From Solea solea (Eukaryota > Chordata > Actinopteri > Pleuronectiformes > Soleidae): a stretch of DNA of 64,000 nt. The position numbers and the translations under genes are program-made. The stretch covers positions 1,800,717 through 1,864,716 of the forward strand of contig NC_081152.1 of the NCBI RefSeq assembly GCF_958295425.1, in the 5' to 3' direction. Below the pieces are notes generated by a model. It did no database searches. It was not told the origin of the DNA and saw only the letters and a program-made list of their open reading frames with translations. Of the stretch, positions 40,501 through 54,949 are shown piece by piece. Every line of letters starts with the position of its first letter. The stretch's first letter is position 1.

Positions 40501-43500
40501 ATTTAAATTCAGCACCAGACCAACAAGAGAGTGCTTTTGACAGATTGGATTAGATGTTCCATAAACCTGATGTAGCCATAAATCCTGCTCAAGAAAGGAT
40601 TTTTTAATAATTAGTTTTTTTTTTAAATAACAATAATTTGTTAAATAAATCACAGATGTGTATTTATATAGCACTTTGATTCATAAAGTATGTTTACAGT
40701 GCATTTTCTATCACAAATCTTTTATAATAACTAGTGGAGGTAGGAATCAAACTCAAAACCTTCCAGTTGAAAGACAGCTCCCTGTCCCACTGAGGCACCG
40801 TCACATACAGCGCCCTGTTGTTCCTCTGAGTGTTTGTTGTTGTTTGTTTCACTGCAGAAAGGTTGTGGCTACCACCTGGACTTGTTCTGGGTCGGCGTGC
40901 TCATGGCCGCCTGCTCCTTCATGGGTCTGCCATGGTACGTAGCAGCTACAGTCATCTCCATCGCCCACATTGACTCCCTGAAGATGGAGAGCGAAAGCAG
41001 CGCCCCCGGAGAGCAGCCGCAGTTCCTGGGAGTCAGGTGCGACAATCGTGATGCTGGAGGTTTCACTTCCTGCGGAGCATCTGATGCCATCTTCCTTTAA
41101 TAAGTGGACTTTGACTTTACATGTGCATGTGTGACTCTGTGTGTGACTGGGATATTTACATACAGTCTGTATTGTTGGTTTTCTAGGGAGCAGAGATTGA
41201 CGGGCATCCTGGTGTTTGTTCTGACTGGACTTTCCGTCTTTCTTGCTCCAGTTCTCCAGGTTCTCAGTCTTTAAATCCATGTATATCATCGTTGAGCGTT
41301 GTTAATTAAAAGAGTTATTATTCATTTAGTTTGACACTTAAAGTTTAACATTGTAACATTGTTTTGCTTTGCTGCAGTACATCCCCATGCCAGTCCTGTA
41401 TGGAGTCTTCCTCTACATGGGAGTGGCTTCACTGAGTGGCATCCAGGTACTCACACTCCTGCTGGTTAATTTCTTGATTGAAGCTGCTGTCAGTGTCATG
41501 TCTTTTGACTAGTGGTGCATTCTGGATAAAGTCGGAAGTTGGAAATTTAAGTCAAGTTGGTTTTTCCTACCAAGTTGGAACAACCTCATATAACATATGA
41601 CGACACAGGATTCCAGGTCGTGAAAGCACTCTTTTACAGTTAGTCACAGTCGCATCTGTCTTATTTTTCTTATCATTTTTCAGTCAGTCGTACACAAAGT
41701 ACTGATCAGGTTTGCTTTCTTTTCATCGCGACGCCATGTCGTCATCTCATGTTGCCTCACGGTGTCCAGTTCTTCTCATGTCCTGCCACTCTCTTTCGGC
41801 CGCTAAGGAATAATCCATATGTTTGTTGTACATAAGCTCTGGGGAACGTTTGCGGCTCCATGTTGCGACTTCTTCTTCCGTAGCATAGTTTTTCACTTGG
41901 CATGATGTAGCACGTTGGGATAGTAATTTGGTCCAAGTCATATTTGACCATCTGACAACATCTGTTTCAGTTCTGGGAGCGTATCAAACTGTACCTCATG
42001 CCGGCCAAACACCAACCAGACTTCTCCTTCCTGCGCCACGTCCCTCTGAGACGCGTCCATCTTTTCACCCTCGTCCAGATCGTGTGTCTGGCTGTTTTGT
42101 GGATCCTCAAGTCCACATTCCTGGCTATCATCTTCCCGGTCATGGTAAGCGTGTTAGTGTGTGAGAGCAGTTTGTGTATGTTGAGAAGTCAGAATAAAAT
42201 AACCTGCATTGTTTAACTTAATGACTCTCTACAGACGAGACAGTTATTCAGTCTACAGAGGCTAAATACCTTGGATTAGAGATTAAACATCTTCAGCTTA
42301 AGTAAAGTATGTCCATTGACCTGTGGCTAACTACTGAGGATATGTAGCACCTACTGTCCCATTTTCCCTTTCCAGCAACTCATTGATGTGTCAGATGGAC
42401 ACATGGACAGATGTTGGCATTATTACTTATTATCTCACAGGATGAGTAACATTCAGAGCAGATGGGACAAATGCCAACAAAATATGATCAGAAAAACCTA
42501 TTTTCTCATAAATAAATATATCTCTGTAAATATTGACAGATCTGTTAAAACGTGAAGTTACACAGAAAACTATAAAAACCATAGTGTGTGCTATATAAAC
42601 CACAGAGTAAACAGGGCAATCACATCTAGCGCTTTTATTTAAATTTTCCATGTTTTTATAAATTATTATAGATGATTCCTATCTTCTTCTTCCTTTTTGA
42701 GACTGGTGGGGTGGCGCCCTAGCGCCCTCTATGGACGGGCCACCACTGCAGCTTGGGCTGAAGCCAGGTTATAAAAAACATTCACAGAATTTTCCCAAAT
42801 CTTTAGTTAATGTTGATGCATACGTTAATAAATATAATTTACATAAAATGAAAGTGTTATCCATTCACCAAACATCCCTTGCACATTATTATTAATATTA
42901 GGTGTTACAGATTTACTGTATATTGTGATTTGGGTTCTGATTTAGGTTAATCAACTTTAAGTCTGAGAATTTTAAACTCAGGCTCCGACAAATACAAGGA
43001 AAGGAAGCCTGTACAAAGTGAACACTGTGTTTTTATCTCTGCACTGTGTGTAGATTCTGGGTCTGATGGTCGTACGTAAGCTGCTGGATCTGATGTTCTC
43101 GCAGCACGACCTGGCCTGGCTGGACGACATCCTGCCCGACAAAGACAAGAAGAAGAAGGAGGACGAGAAGAAGAGTAAGAAAGAGAAGAAGGCAGCAGAA
43201 CCAGAGAGTGACGAGGAGGTGAGGGAACACAGATGTTGTGACTCTTCTGTTCTGTAACGTGTGTCTTTCCTGGGTTTGTTCTCTGACTAATACTCTATGT
43301 TTCTCCTCTCTGTCCCACAGTGTTGCTGAAAAGGCACTGTATAACACTTACTACAGTCTTTATGTCCGTCCATGTTCCTCCCGTCACCTCCCTCTGTGTC
43401 TCTGTGTCCATCCCTGTCCTTGTTTCAGTCTCTGCTCTCTGGCAGCAGTGTGATGACAGTGATTCTGGTGCTTTTTGATTCTACAGTATGTTTTTGTTAG

Positions 43501-44799
43501 TGTCAATGAAAAGTCCATGTGTCACACAGCAGAGTTCAAATAGAACTACTAATATACTCACTGATGTGTTTAATGTATTGGATATACTGACAGCTAGTGG
43601 TCAGATAACAAATTGCATATAACATGGATCTAGTCGAGTAGAAGGAACTGCAGTGACCTTCAGAGAAAGCAAAATTGCAAATGTCCTTCTTGGGCTACTG
43701 TATAAATATGTTAAATACACTGTTAAAAAGGAACCATTCCTGATTATAAAGTATTTATTATGTTGTAATAAAACATTATTACTCTTAGTTTCAGGTTTTT
43801 GTAGCATAATAATTTATTTATTAATTTAATTTAATTTAATTTAATTTAATTTAATTTAATTTAATTTAATTTAATTTAATTTAATTTAATTTAATTATAA
43901 TAATTTTAATAACTCCTGCACACTGTACTACCTTTAATGCATTTTGGGCAATAGAACAAGAGGAATAGTATGTGTTTGTTAAAATAAATAATAATAAAGA
44001 ATACATCTGTCCTCGTCCTTTAACATCCCAGTTAGTCCTGCATGCTGACTCTTTCTGACCCTCAGCCCAACAGCTCTGTTCCCTCACCAGTGAAGATTCC
44101 CATGGAGGCCATAGAGCCCCATAAAGAGTCTGACCCAAACCATGTCCAACCCCAACCTGACCCCAAAGCAGACTTGTGATAGTGAGTACACTGTCCCTTC
44201 CCCTCCACCTCTCACTCTCTCTGTGGAGCTGTAAGTGTTTGAAGTGAAAACATCTGTGCACAGTGACCCCGTTCCGATTTGATATTCATTCTGAGTTCCA
44301 TTTGTAGTGGAAGCTGGAAATTTTCTGAGGTCATGGGTCATTCCTTACACAGGAAGTAGCTTAATTACACGAAAAAGTGGTATTGTGCCATCACCAGTTC
44401 CAGTAACATCCATCCTGAGTGATCCGACCACATGTGCAAACTTCAGGTCCTCAGATCTGATCACAAAAACCACAATCAGGAGTGGCATGTGTCCTCAGCT
44501 CCTGAGCTGCATGAACACCATCTGTCTTCAGACTCATTCAAAACATCATTTTGTCTCACATGACATGACATGAGGAAGAGAGACCTGATCTCATGTGGTC
44601 ACAGCAGACGCATCAGGGAGGACACATGTTTATACCAGATCTGAATGGGGTCTTAGAGATGGTTAGCAATAGAAATATGATTCATATAAATTTGAAGAAA
44701 CAGTTTTCTGATGGCTTTGTTCTTATTGATCTCTATGTGTATGTGTTTGTTGTGTTAAACTGTATTTGTGTCCTTTGTTTTGTGCATGTTCTATTTGTA

Positions 44800-44832
<33 letters not shown>

Positions 44833-46975
44833 CATTACAGGAGGCGAACCCCTACTCGACAGTCACATCCGATCAAAATGAACTAGACCACAGGTACTGT
44901 GTGCTGAAACTGCACGTGCCCCACAGTGATCTGTGTCACCCTCCCTGACTCGTAGTCCAATGTAGTCACAACACAGGAACTAGTGCAGTACAGTTTATGA
45001 CAGAATGATATTTAGTTCTAGTTCTAGTTCAAATCTGCTGCATCAGCGATTGGCCAGGGCATTGTAACAGACCTGGGGAAGCTAAGAGGGGCTCCTGTAT
45101 TATTATTGTTATTATCATCATTATTATTATTATATAATTGGACACTCAGCCATGGGGGACATGTTTGGTGGACTCCTAGTCACATCCTTTAAACCCAACA
45201 CAAATGTGGTGCTTTGTCTGGATGTTCAAAGATGTGATTTAGCTCTGGGCCTATTTTTTTTTAATTTAATGCCACTAACTGAAGTCTCCTGCTGCTCATG
45301 TATCTGGATTCATAAAGATCCAAGCATATGTAGACAGATGAATGTAATCAGATTGTGTCACTGACATGAACAGCGTGTTCCACTTTGACTTTTATTCAGT
45401 TTGTCTTTGCTGTTCGCATAAATTATACTGGTGTGATTCGATCGGCTGTGAGAGGATGAAACCTCACACTAGCAGTTTTATGCTGCGTTCCATTCACATT
45501 GGAACTTGGAAGTGGTCGTGACGTCACCCTCGAATTCACAGTGTTGAGAAGTCGGAAATGCAAACGTATTTCGGGTTAGCCATTGTTAGAAACACCAGTG
45601 GATAACAATGCTTTACATTAGGGGTCTAAAACTTTGATATGGAATGATATATAGTTCACCATAAAATGTATTTATGATGCAAAACAAAAATTAACTCACG
45701 ATAACTTGATGTTAAGTCGTGGGCAGCGAGTTTGAGAACACTGCTCTACACAAACAATATAGCAAATAAAAATTGAACAGCACTATGTTTACCATCTTGG
45801 AATCCTAACTCGGGCTACGTAAGGTCACACCAAGTTTCTGAGTTACGGTTAGGGTCTGTGTGTGTTTTCTGTCCTGCGTGTTTTAGGGTTTGTGTGTGTT
45901 TTCTGTCCTGCGTGTTTTAGGGTCTGTGTGTGTTTTCTGTCCTGCGTGTTTTAGGGTCTGTGTGTGTTTTCTGTCCTGCGTGTTTTGGAGTTTGTGTTTG
46001 TTTTCTGTCCTGCGTGTTTTAGGGTCTGTGTGTGTTTTCTGTCCTGCGTGTTTTAGGGTTTGTGTGTGTTTTCTGTCCTGCGTGTTTTGGAGTTTGTGTT
46101 TGTTTTCTGTCCTGCGTGTTTTTGGGTTTGTGTGTGTTTTCTGTCCTGCGTGTTTTAGGGTTTGTGTGTGTTTTCTGTCCTGCGTGTTTTAGGGTCTGTG
46201 TGTGTTTTCTGTCCTGCGTGTTTTAGGGTCTGTGTGTGTTTTCTGTCCTGCGTGTTTTGGAGTTTGTGTTTGTTTTCTGTCCTGCGTGTTTTAGGGTCTG
46301 TGTGTGTTTTCTGTCCTGCGTGTTTTAGGGTTTGTGTGTGTTTTCTGTCCTGCGTGTTTTGGAGTTTGTGTTTGTTTTCTGTCCTGCGTGTTTTTGGGTC
46401 TGTGTGTGTTTTCTGTCCTGCGTGTTTTAGGGTTTGTGTGTGTTTTCACTTATGCAAGTATTTTCGTTTGTGTTTGTGAATATGCAGCTTGTTTCTCCTC
46501 CTGCATGTGTTTTGGGTCGTTGCAGTGCGTTGGCCCTTGTCGGCCACCGTACAAATCTTGGTCATTGGTGACAATGGTGAAAAAAAGAAGCAAACCCAAT
46601 TTTAAGATATACTGACTATGTGTCAATACCTCATACAACCACACTTTCAAAAACCTGAACTATTCCTTTAAAGTGTAACCTGGCCGGTTCCCACCACTGT
46701 TCCTCAGCATCACCCTGCACCTGAAGATCTCCTGCCCCCCATCGCCTGTCCACTCCCACACGGGCCTCACCACCGACGCCAGCAGCAGCGCCGCTGTGTC
46801 ACAGCTGCCCCGCCCACCCGTGCCTCAGATCAGCGTCCAGGTGGAGTCAGACAGTGACGTGTCTGGCCTCGACTCCACACAACAGGACAGGCGTTACCTT
46901 TCGAATGACCCAGCAGACTTTTACAGACGCCCGCATGCTCACTTTGAAGACTCCTGTGCGGAGACCATTCTGTAA
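24903..46975 (+). CDS. slc4a5: Electrogenic sodium bicarbonate cotransporter 2 (NBCe2)
   Basis: SLC4-family cotransporter moving Na+ with bicarbonate/carbonate across the plasma membrane for pH control and epithelial transport. Coding exons: 24903-24966, 25890-26114, 28701-28830, 29019-29179, 31202-31357, 31545-31652, 32105-32160, 33591-33748, 33825-33912, 34399-34553, 34703-34828, 34910-35084, 35247-35380, 35547-35727, 35813-35903, 37239-37297, 37813-38004, one of 38533-38646 or 39333-39446, 40308-40469, 40858-41036, 41187-41259, 41378-41446, 41971-42144, 43054-43218, then either 44066-44179 or 44841-44893 plus 46708-46975. The phases agree throughout, giving 1102 or 1171 aa. The cytosolic domain has [20 protein letters not shown] and [15 protein letters not shown]. 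The membrane domain has [16 protein letters not shown], a glycosylated loop (exons 16-17), [10 protein letters not shown] and [19 protein letters not shown]4A5 rather than SLC4A4 is indicated by [18 protein letters not shown] and [10 protein letters not shown]. Confidence 0.95.
26449..26491. repeat. (TTCTA)n microsatellite after a retroposon tail
   Basis: Seven to eight TTCTA units follow CCCCTCGGGATGAATAAAGT, a 3' end typical of fish retroposons. Confidence 0.85.
27450..27519 (+). CDS. slc4a5: slc4a5 candidate alternative first coding exon
   Basis: The open segment runs from ATG at 27450 ([20 protein letters not shown]) to the donor CTCAAACAG/GTAAAA. It ends in phase 1, exactly what exon 3 ([15 protein letters not shown]) needs, so it can replace exons 1-2. 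The join at VSPAAER is where the kidney-type NBCe1-A of SLC4A4 switches to its own short N-terminus. No acceptor is needed if transcription starts just upstream (about 27250-27440); I did not recognise a TATA box. Confidence 0.6.
27969..27998. repeat. (CA)n microsatellite
   Basis: About 15 CA units in the intron before slc4a5 exon 3. Confidence 0.95.
28098..28300 (+). repeat. tRNA-derived SINE
   Basis: It begins GGGGCTCAGTGGCAGAGGGA, an A-box region, with a degraded box B GGTTAAATTCTC. Then comes CTTTGGGCAAGACACTTAAC and a TGTGAGTGAATGGGAG end, the arrangement of a widespread fish SINE. It lies in an intron of slc4a5. Confidence 0.7.
28566..28650 (+). repeat. Fragment of common teleost SINE-like repeat
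   Basis: The words CAGCATTGTTGCCTTGCTGC and AAGAAGGTCACCGG recur, inverted, at 56870-56965. The fragment lies about 50 bp before slc4a5 exon 3. Confidence 0.6.
29417..30775 (-). mobile_element. Tc1-like DNA transposon with decayed transposase
   Basis: The element lies in intron 4 of slc4a5. Inverted terminal segments of roughly 100 bp match: 29475-29555 (GATGCTTCCATTATTTGACT, CTACCAGGGTCAAAATGATT) pairs with 30665-30770. The transposase is on the minus strand. 30548-30267 gives the helix-turn-helix half ([20 protein letters not shown]) and 29997-29587 the catalytic half ([52 protein letters not shown]). The frames do not join, so it is a pseudogene. The outer limits are approximate; the left end abuts TA at 29416. 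Confidence 0.88.
30880..31065 (+). repeat. Retroposon-like dispersed sequence
   Basis: The run TTGTTCTGCTGTACAGGGTT, CTGACTGCCCATGGGAAGAA and TAGTCCTGTACCGCCAG resembles a conserved block of fish LINE-related repeats. No coding frame. Confidence 0.4.
31509..31535 (+). repeat. slc4a5: (CTG)9 repeat in a splice acceptor tract
   Basis: Nine perfect CTG units end only nine bases before slc4a5 exon 6 (31545), interrupting the polypyrimidine tract of its acceptor TCTGTCAG. Confidence 0.9.
32868..33090. repeat. GT-rich microsatellite patches
   Basis: (GT)n tracts with interruptions at 32868-32925 and 33063-33086 in the intron before slc4a5 exon 8. Confidence 0.85.
36180..36400. repeat. Dispersed teleost repeat, copy 2
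   Basis: Second copy of the repeat at 185-375, here preceded by TTCAATTGTATTTGTATAGC. It lies in the 1.3-kb intron after slc4a5 exon 15. It lacks about 40 bp present in the middle of copy 1. Confidence 0.75.
38533..38646 (+). CDS. slc4a5: slc4a5 duplicated TM6 exon, version a
   Basis: A 114-bp phase-0 exon with acceptor GTCGTCCAG and donor ATCAAG/GTCCAC (weak). It encodes 38 residues beginning [20 protein letters not shown] and ending [11 protein letters not shown]. In the SLC4 fold this is TM6 and the loop after it. It resembles the TM6 of human NBCe2 as I remember it (FCGID, LETPKLHVP). Confidence 0.85.
38742..39176. mobile_element. MITE-like element between the duplicated exons
   Basis: Near-matching inverted ends, TTTAAAGGAATACCTCACAC on the left and GTGAAATATTCCTTTAAA on the right, enclose about 435 bp without coding potential. 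It fills most of the intron between TM6 exons a and b. The superfamily was not identified. Confidence 0.55.
39333..39446 (+). CDS. slc4a5: slc4a5 duplicated TM6 exon, version b
   Basis: A second 114-bp phase-0 exon, 686 bp downstream of version a, with acceptor GACGCACAG and donor TTCAAG/GTATTT. It encodes [20 protein letters not shown] and ends [12 protein letters not shown]. It shares the start, length, phase and 22 of 38 residues with version a. Its loop resembles that of NBCe1 ([12 protein letters not shown]). Using one or the other keeps the frame and one TM6. Confidence 0.85.
40735..40812 (-). repeat. tRNA-like SINE head
   Basis: The minus strand reads GTGCCTCAGTGGGACAGG (A-box region) and GAGTTTGATTCC (box B) about 50 bases apart. 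It lies just before slc4a5 exon 20. Confidence 0.55.
41511..41640. repeat. Possible dispersed repeat
   Basis: GTGGTGCATTCTGGATAAAG with repeated GGAAGTTGGAAATTT/CAAGTTGGAA words resembles a common fish element. A related text (GTTCCATTCACATTGGAACT, AAGTCGGAAATGC) occurs at 45488-45560. Confidence 0.3.
43820..43893. repeat. (TTTAA)n microsatellite
   Basis: About 14 TTTAA units in the intron after slc4a5 exon 24. The same pentamer also expanded inside the hAT element at 18391-18470. Confidence 0.95.
44066..44179 (+). CDS. slc4a5: slc4a5 C-terminal exon with early stop (short tail)
   Basis: After the acceptor CTGACCCTCAG, the exon reads [20 protein letters not shown] and ends KADL-stop at 44177-44179. 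KIPME matches the conserved KIPMD/KIPME of NBCe tails. A donor (GATA/GTGAGTAC) lies two bases past the stop, so the exon would be 116 bp and can be a cassette. Inclusion gives the 1102-aa form; skipping joins exon 24 in phase 0 to 44841. Confidence 0.85.
   Translation, partial: PNSSVPSPVKIPMEAIEPHKESDPNHVQPQPDPKADL
44798..44831. repeat. (GT)n microsatellite before a splice acceptor
   Basis: GT repeat ending about 10 bp before the acceptor TTTCATTACAG of the exon at 44841. Confidence 0.95.
44841..46975 (+). CDS. slc4a5: slc4a5 alternative C-terminal exons ending in ETIL
   Basis: Exon 44841-44893 reads [17 protein letters not shown] and ends AG/GTACTG. Exon 46708-46975 completes the serine codon and reads [20 protein letters not shown], then [15 protein letters not shown], and ends with [19 protein letters not shown] at 46975. 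The last three residues T-I-L fit a class I PDZ ligand. SLC4A4 has an analogous brain-type tail (NBCe1-C) ending ETTL, also made by skipping an exon. The open frames, phases and conserved-type ending support a real alternative tail of 1171 aa total. Confidence 0.75.
45847..46446. repeat. 34-bp minisatellite
   Basis: About 17-18 tandem copies of a 34-bp unit containing GTTTTCTGTCCTGCGTGTTT and GGGTCTGTGTGT, in variants marked GGGTTTGTG, GGGTCTGTG and GGAGTTTGTGTTT. It lies in the last slc4a5 intron. Open frames across it ([17 protein letters not shown]) are periodic and not genes. Confidence 0.95.
46465..46552 (+). repeat. Conserved module following a minisatellite, copy 2
   Basis: It begins TTTGTGAATATGCAGCT and ends GTCGGCCACCGTAC, like 4389-4452, with an insertion of about 18 bp in the middle. 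It directly follows the 34-bp minisatellite. Confidence 0.8.
46553..46680. repeat. Dispersed repeat end
   Basis: The words ACCTCATACAACCACACTT, CAAAAACCTGAACTATTCC and TTTAA recur in altered form at 55056-55105 (ACCTCATACAACTGCACTCC, AAAAAACCTAGACAATCTTT). This indicates an interspersed element; its class is unknown. Confidence 0.5.
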
Positions 46976-48190
46976 ATGAGACAGACACACAGACAGAAGG
47001 TGCCGCGTATCATCTCCATCTCTGTGTCTGGTTTTTTAAAAACAATAATTAACTGCTCTTTCGCATTTCATGTTTTATCAGATGTGTCTGTCAGTGTATT
47101 GCACAGCAACCTAGATTTTCACATACCATCTTATCCCATAGAGACACAAATGTGTTAATTATAAACGCATCAATCCACTGTGTTAGACATCAGTATTGCT
47201 GATTGTTTTTCCCCATGTACATTCAAGAGTGATAGAAATGCTTTTTTTAAGTTGAGCCCTGAAAATGTAATTAAACCAAATTTAAGATCCCTTTGTGTTG
47301 ATTCTTGTTTGAGTTTGTTTAATTGAAATAAGAGGTAAGGTCATGATTGATCTGCAACTGCCTTTTTTAAAAGATGTTAGAAACTAAGGGAAGATTGGAT
47401 ATCGGTCAGTATATTATATTTTATATTGGCTAAATCATCTGGGTCGAGAAGGGATTTAATAACTGCTACTTTAAAAGCACATATCCAGTTAATAAGGATA
47501 GATCCATTTGATTTGATATACAGCTGTTAGTTAAAGGAAAAACATCTTTAAACAGTTTAGTGGGGATGGGGACTAACTGACAGGTTGATGGTTTGGGATG
47601 ATACAAATGATGTTAAGAGATTTATAGGGGACTATAGAACAAGTGCTGACCAGTATTTCTGGAACCATCTTAACTAAAGCTGCCTGAATGTAAAATAACT
47701 CATTTATTAAAGATCTTTTTAACCCCTCTCTCTCCCACATGCACCAAAGTCATCATTCTTAGCTGGTGTGGACACAGCAGTTTCTGGTCTACGGATTCCT
47801 CATTTGCTGTTTGTGAGACAAGGATTTCAAACATCAAAGTTAAGAAACCGCACGTTTGAACTCACTGATAGATGAAGCAGTGCATCGGCAAATGCTGTGT
47901 GCCCAAATGTAAAATTGCCGATTTAACGGACTTTGGTGTGAGGAGTGAGTGGTTTACAAAGCCACGTAACCATTCAGTTTTCTAACGATGGAACTGAGTA
48001 GAGAAAACATATTTATATAAGCTGGTGTTAATACAGGCTTTTCTTTTTTCCCTCTTAGCAGCCATGGTTTGAGCAACTCTGCCTGTATAATGGTAGCTCC
48101 AGCCTTCCTTTAAACTACATGTACTGTTTGTTGTTCAGACAGAAACGATCTCTGAGCAAAATGCTTTTAAAACTCGACGCGTCCGTTGAG
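46976..48190. other. Intergenic and 3' untranslated DNA between converging genes
   Basis: slc4a5 (plus) and psmb7 (minus) end tail to tail here. Apart from probable 3' UTR, I see no gene, RNA or recognisable repeat. Confidence 0.5.
47270..47275 (+). terminator. slc4a5: Possible slc4a5 polyadenylation signal
   Basis: ATTAAA about 295 bp after the ETIL stop codon. It is a common variant hexamer, but other AT-rich hexamers exist in this stretch, so the assignment is weak. Confidence 0.3.
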
Positions 48191-48199
48191 TCAAATTTT

Positions 48200-48205
48200 T
48201 TTATT
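48200..48205 (-). terminator. psmb7: psmb7 polyadenylation signal
   Basis: TTTATT on plus, AATAAA on minus, about 55 bases past the psmb7 stop codon. Confidence 0.6.
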
Positions 48206-48259
48206 GTACTACAAGAATTTCCAATACAAATATGCTTTTCTGCACAGTTTACACATATT

Positions 48260-52374
<4,115 letters not shown>

Positions 52375-52399
52375 CTTGGAGAATGAAAGTAAGTGTTTC

Positions 52400-54130
52400 C
52401 GGGAAGTAGAGGAAGTGCCGGCTTCTTCTTCCTCTGGTGCAATTTGTGGATGAAGCGATGCGGGGCACCCACAAATGCTGCCCCCCTCAGGTCAATTATA
52501 TGCTTGTAGAGGTATTTCTACACTCCATTAAAATTAATCTGTGGAAAAAGCCGTCAAAAGCAAGTCTTTGGATAACTTCTCCACATGTCTAAAGACAGGT
52601 AATGAGTCAGTTGAAGCATAGTATAACTGTCATGCTACTAGAGCTCTATTGCCATGCACATGTATGCTGAGTCAGCTGAAGCTTGAGATGAAGGTACTGC
52701 ACTAGTTCAACTTAATTTACCACCTGCTCCAATACAGCCTGGGTGTTTGGCACCTCCACTTTTTTGGGTTGTTTTATTTGTTAAATCACTGGCACCAGGA
52801 ATGCTATGATCATCTACCTCAGCGATGTTCTGAGTGCAGCTGTGGAACTCTGTACAACCTGCATCCACCTCTGATGGAATACGTAGCACTCACACTTTGG
52901 TTGAAGCTTTGAACCTGAAAATAAAAACACCCAAGCCTCCTTTTGCATGTTCTCTCTTATGAAGCTTCTGTGAAGAAGAATGACACACTGACATGCTTGG
53001 AGTCCTTCATTTATTATAATCTGCAGTCTCACCATTAGATGTCACAATGTCTCACACATTGGACCTTTAAAATGGCCAATCCCAGCTTGTACAGGTGGGA
53101 TTGGCACCAGTGCAACAATACAAAGCAACAGAGGAGGCTTTGCTTTCCATGGCCTGGTTTGATCCCATTACACAGGAACCCCTGTTTTTTAATGCGTCAG
53201 GAAGTGAACCTTGAAATTGCAGAGTTTTTGCCAGGCCTGGTAAACAAGGGAGTATTTCAAGTACAGTTTTTGTTTTTATCTGTAACTTTGCTAAATACAT
53301 ACAATGTAATGAAAGATTGGATGAACTGTTGTAGCTGTACTTTTATTACGGTATATTGCACTTTACAATACCTGCACTGTAATCAAAGTGCTTCACATAA
53401 AAATAAATCATAAAAACACACAATAATATAGAATAGGAAACCGAATTCTATGAAACAAGAAAATAACAATCAGTGAAATTAGAAAATGTACAATTTAGAA
53501 CAGAGGGAAAGTGTCACTGTGCTACTGAATATTAAATAAATAGGTTTAAGTAAAGAATCAGTCAATCTCAGGGGGAGAATTCTCACCTTTATTGGTTGTC
53601 CATCACCAATCATGGAATCATGCAGCGAAGCAACAACACTTACAAGCATACACATAATCTTAAACACCAAAATCATAATTTATTTAATGAAAAAATTAAC
53701 TGTAGTATAAATACCTTTCACTGTCCCTAACTCAGTGTCTGCCTTTTCTACTTGTGCCATGAAACAGTGCATTTATTTAATCACACTGCCATATTTTGTC
53801 CTTGAACAGGAAAGTTGCCAACTCGGTGCCAGCTGGATGTCAAGGTCGGGTAGGAAATGGGCTCCAGTCAGGTGGACAAGATCAGATAGTGCACCTCCAC
53901 ACAACAAGGTGAGTGCATTATGTTGATTAAGCCTTTTATTAAAGCAGAGTGGGCAAAACAGGTGGTTGAAGGTGTAATCACTGGGATCTCATTGACTCAT
54001 AACAAAGGTTTAGTGCAACTGCTCTGACTTTATCCAGCAGGAAGCAGCGCGTCGTCTCTCCCATCATCCACTTTCTTCATGTCTTATTTTGGACAAACTA
54101 TTATTTTACATGTATATTCCTAAAACCTGT
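52400..54130. other. Intergenic interval
   Basis: Between psmb7 and the nr5a gene I see no spliceable exon. At 53340-53440 the words GTGCTTCACATAAAAATAAA resemble a retroposon tail, otherwise nothing is supported. Confidence 0.4.
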
Positions 54131-54139
54131 GGGATGAAG

Positions 54140-54665
54140 ATTTGCTAAGTAAAACACAGACTATACTTTACTATACTGTCATTTATAACAATGTGCTGTG
54201 CTACACTGTACTGTTCCATACTAAACTATACCTTACCATACTGTACTACGTTACTATACTCTACTATGACAATTTACTGTGCTGTACTATATTACAATTT
54301 GCTATAATGTACAATACAATACTATATTGAACTGTACTATAATGTAATTGGTCATTATGTACTATTCCATACTAAACTATACTGTTTTTTGCAATACTCT
54401 CCTGCACTGCACTGCACTAAAATTCACTATAATGTGCAATACTTCACTTTACTATACTGAACTATACTATACTGTAATTTATCATAATGTACTATACAGC
54501 ACTATTCCATACTGTATAATATATACCATATTATAATGTAATATCATTCTATACCATATTATAATGTACTAAAATATGATTCACTATAATGTAGAATAGT
54601 ATATTACACAATAATGTACTACAAGAAACTATACTATGCTATGCTGTACTGTACTGGACTATACT
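54140..54665. repeat. Degenerate TACTATACTGTA-rich tandem sequence
   Basis: About 520 bp built from short words such as CTATACTGTA, ACTATACT and CATAATGTACTA with a loose period of roughly 30-60 bp. It is likely an old minisatellite. It shares TACTATACTATG-like words with the 38-bp satellite but not the GGACGACA core. Confidence 0.7.
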
Positions 54666-54797
54666 ACTATAGGGCATTGCATTGGCACACAGGAGCTGCT
54701 GGTCTAGTTCTGCCTTGTTTGTTGTTAATCAGAACCAAGGTTTTTAAAAAAGTCATAAAATAACACGTGAATGTATAGACGGAGTCATTGAGTGTGC

Positions 54798-54889
54798 AGT
54801 TATATATATATATATATATATATATAAATATATATATACTGTATAAATATATATATATAAATATATAAAAATATATATATATATATATA

Positions 54890-54947
<58 letters not shown>

Positions 54948-54949
54948 TG
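54798..54949. repeat. (AT)n microsatellite
   Basis: About 150 bp of near-pure AT dinucleotides with AAATAT interruptions. It can form cruciform structures and produces artefactual tyrosine/isoleucine frames. Confidence 0.97.

Noticed and set aside
45890..46615. Cysteine-rich frames (VCVFCPACF) of about 100 residues
   Set aside because: A 34-bp repeat read in three frames gives these; they lie in the last slc4a5 intron.
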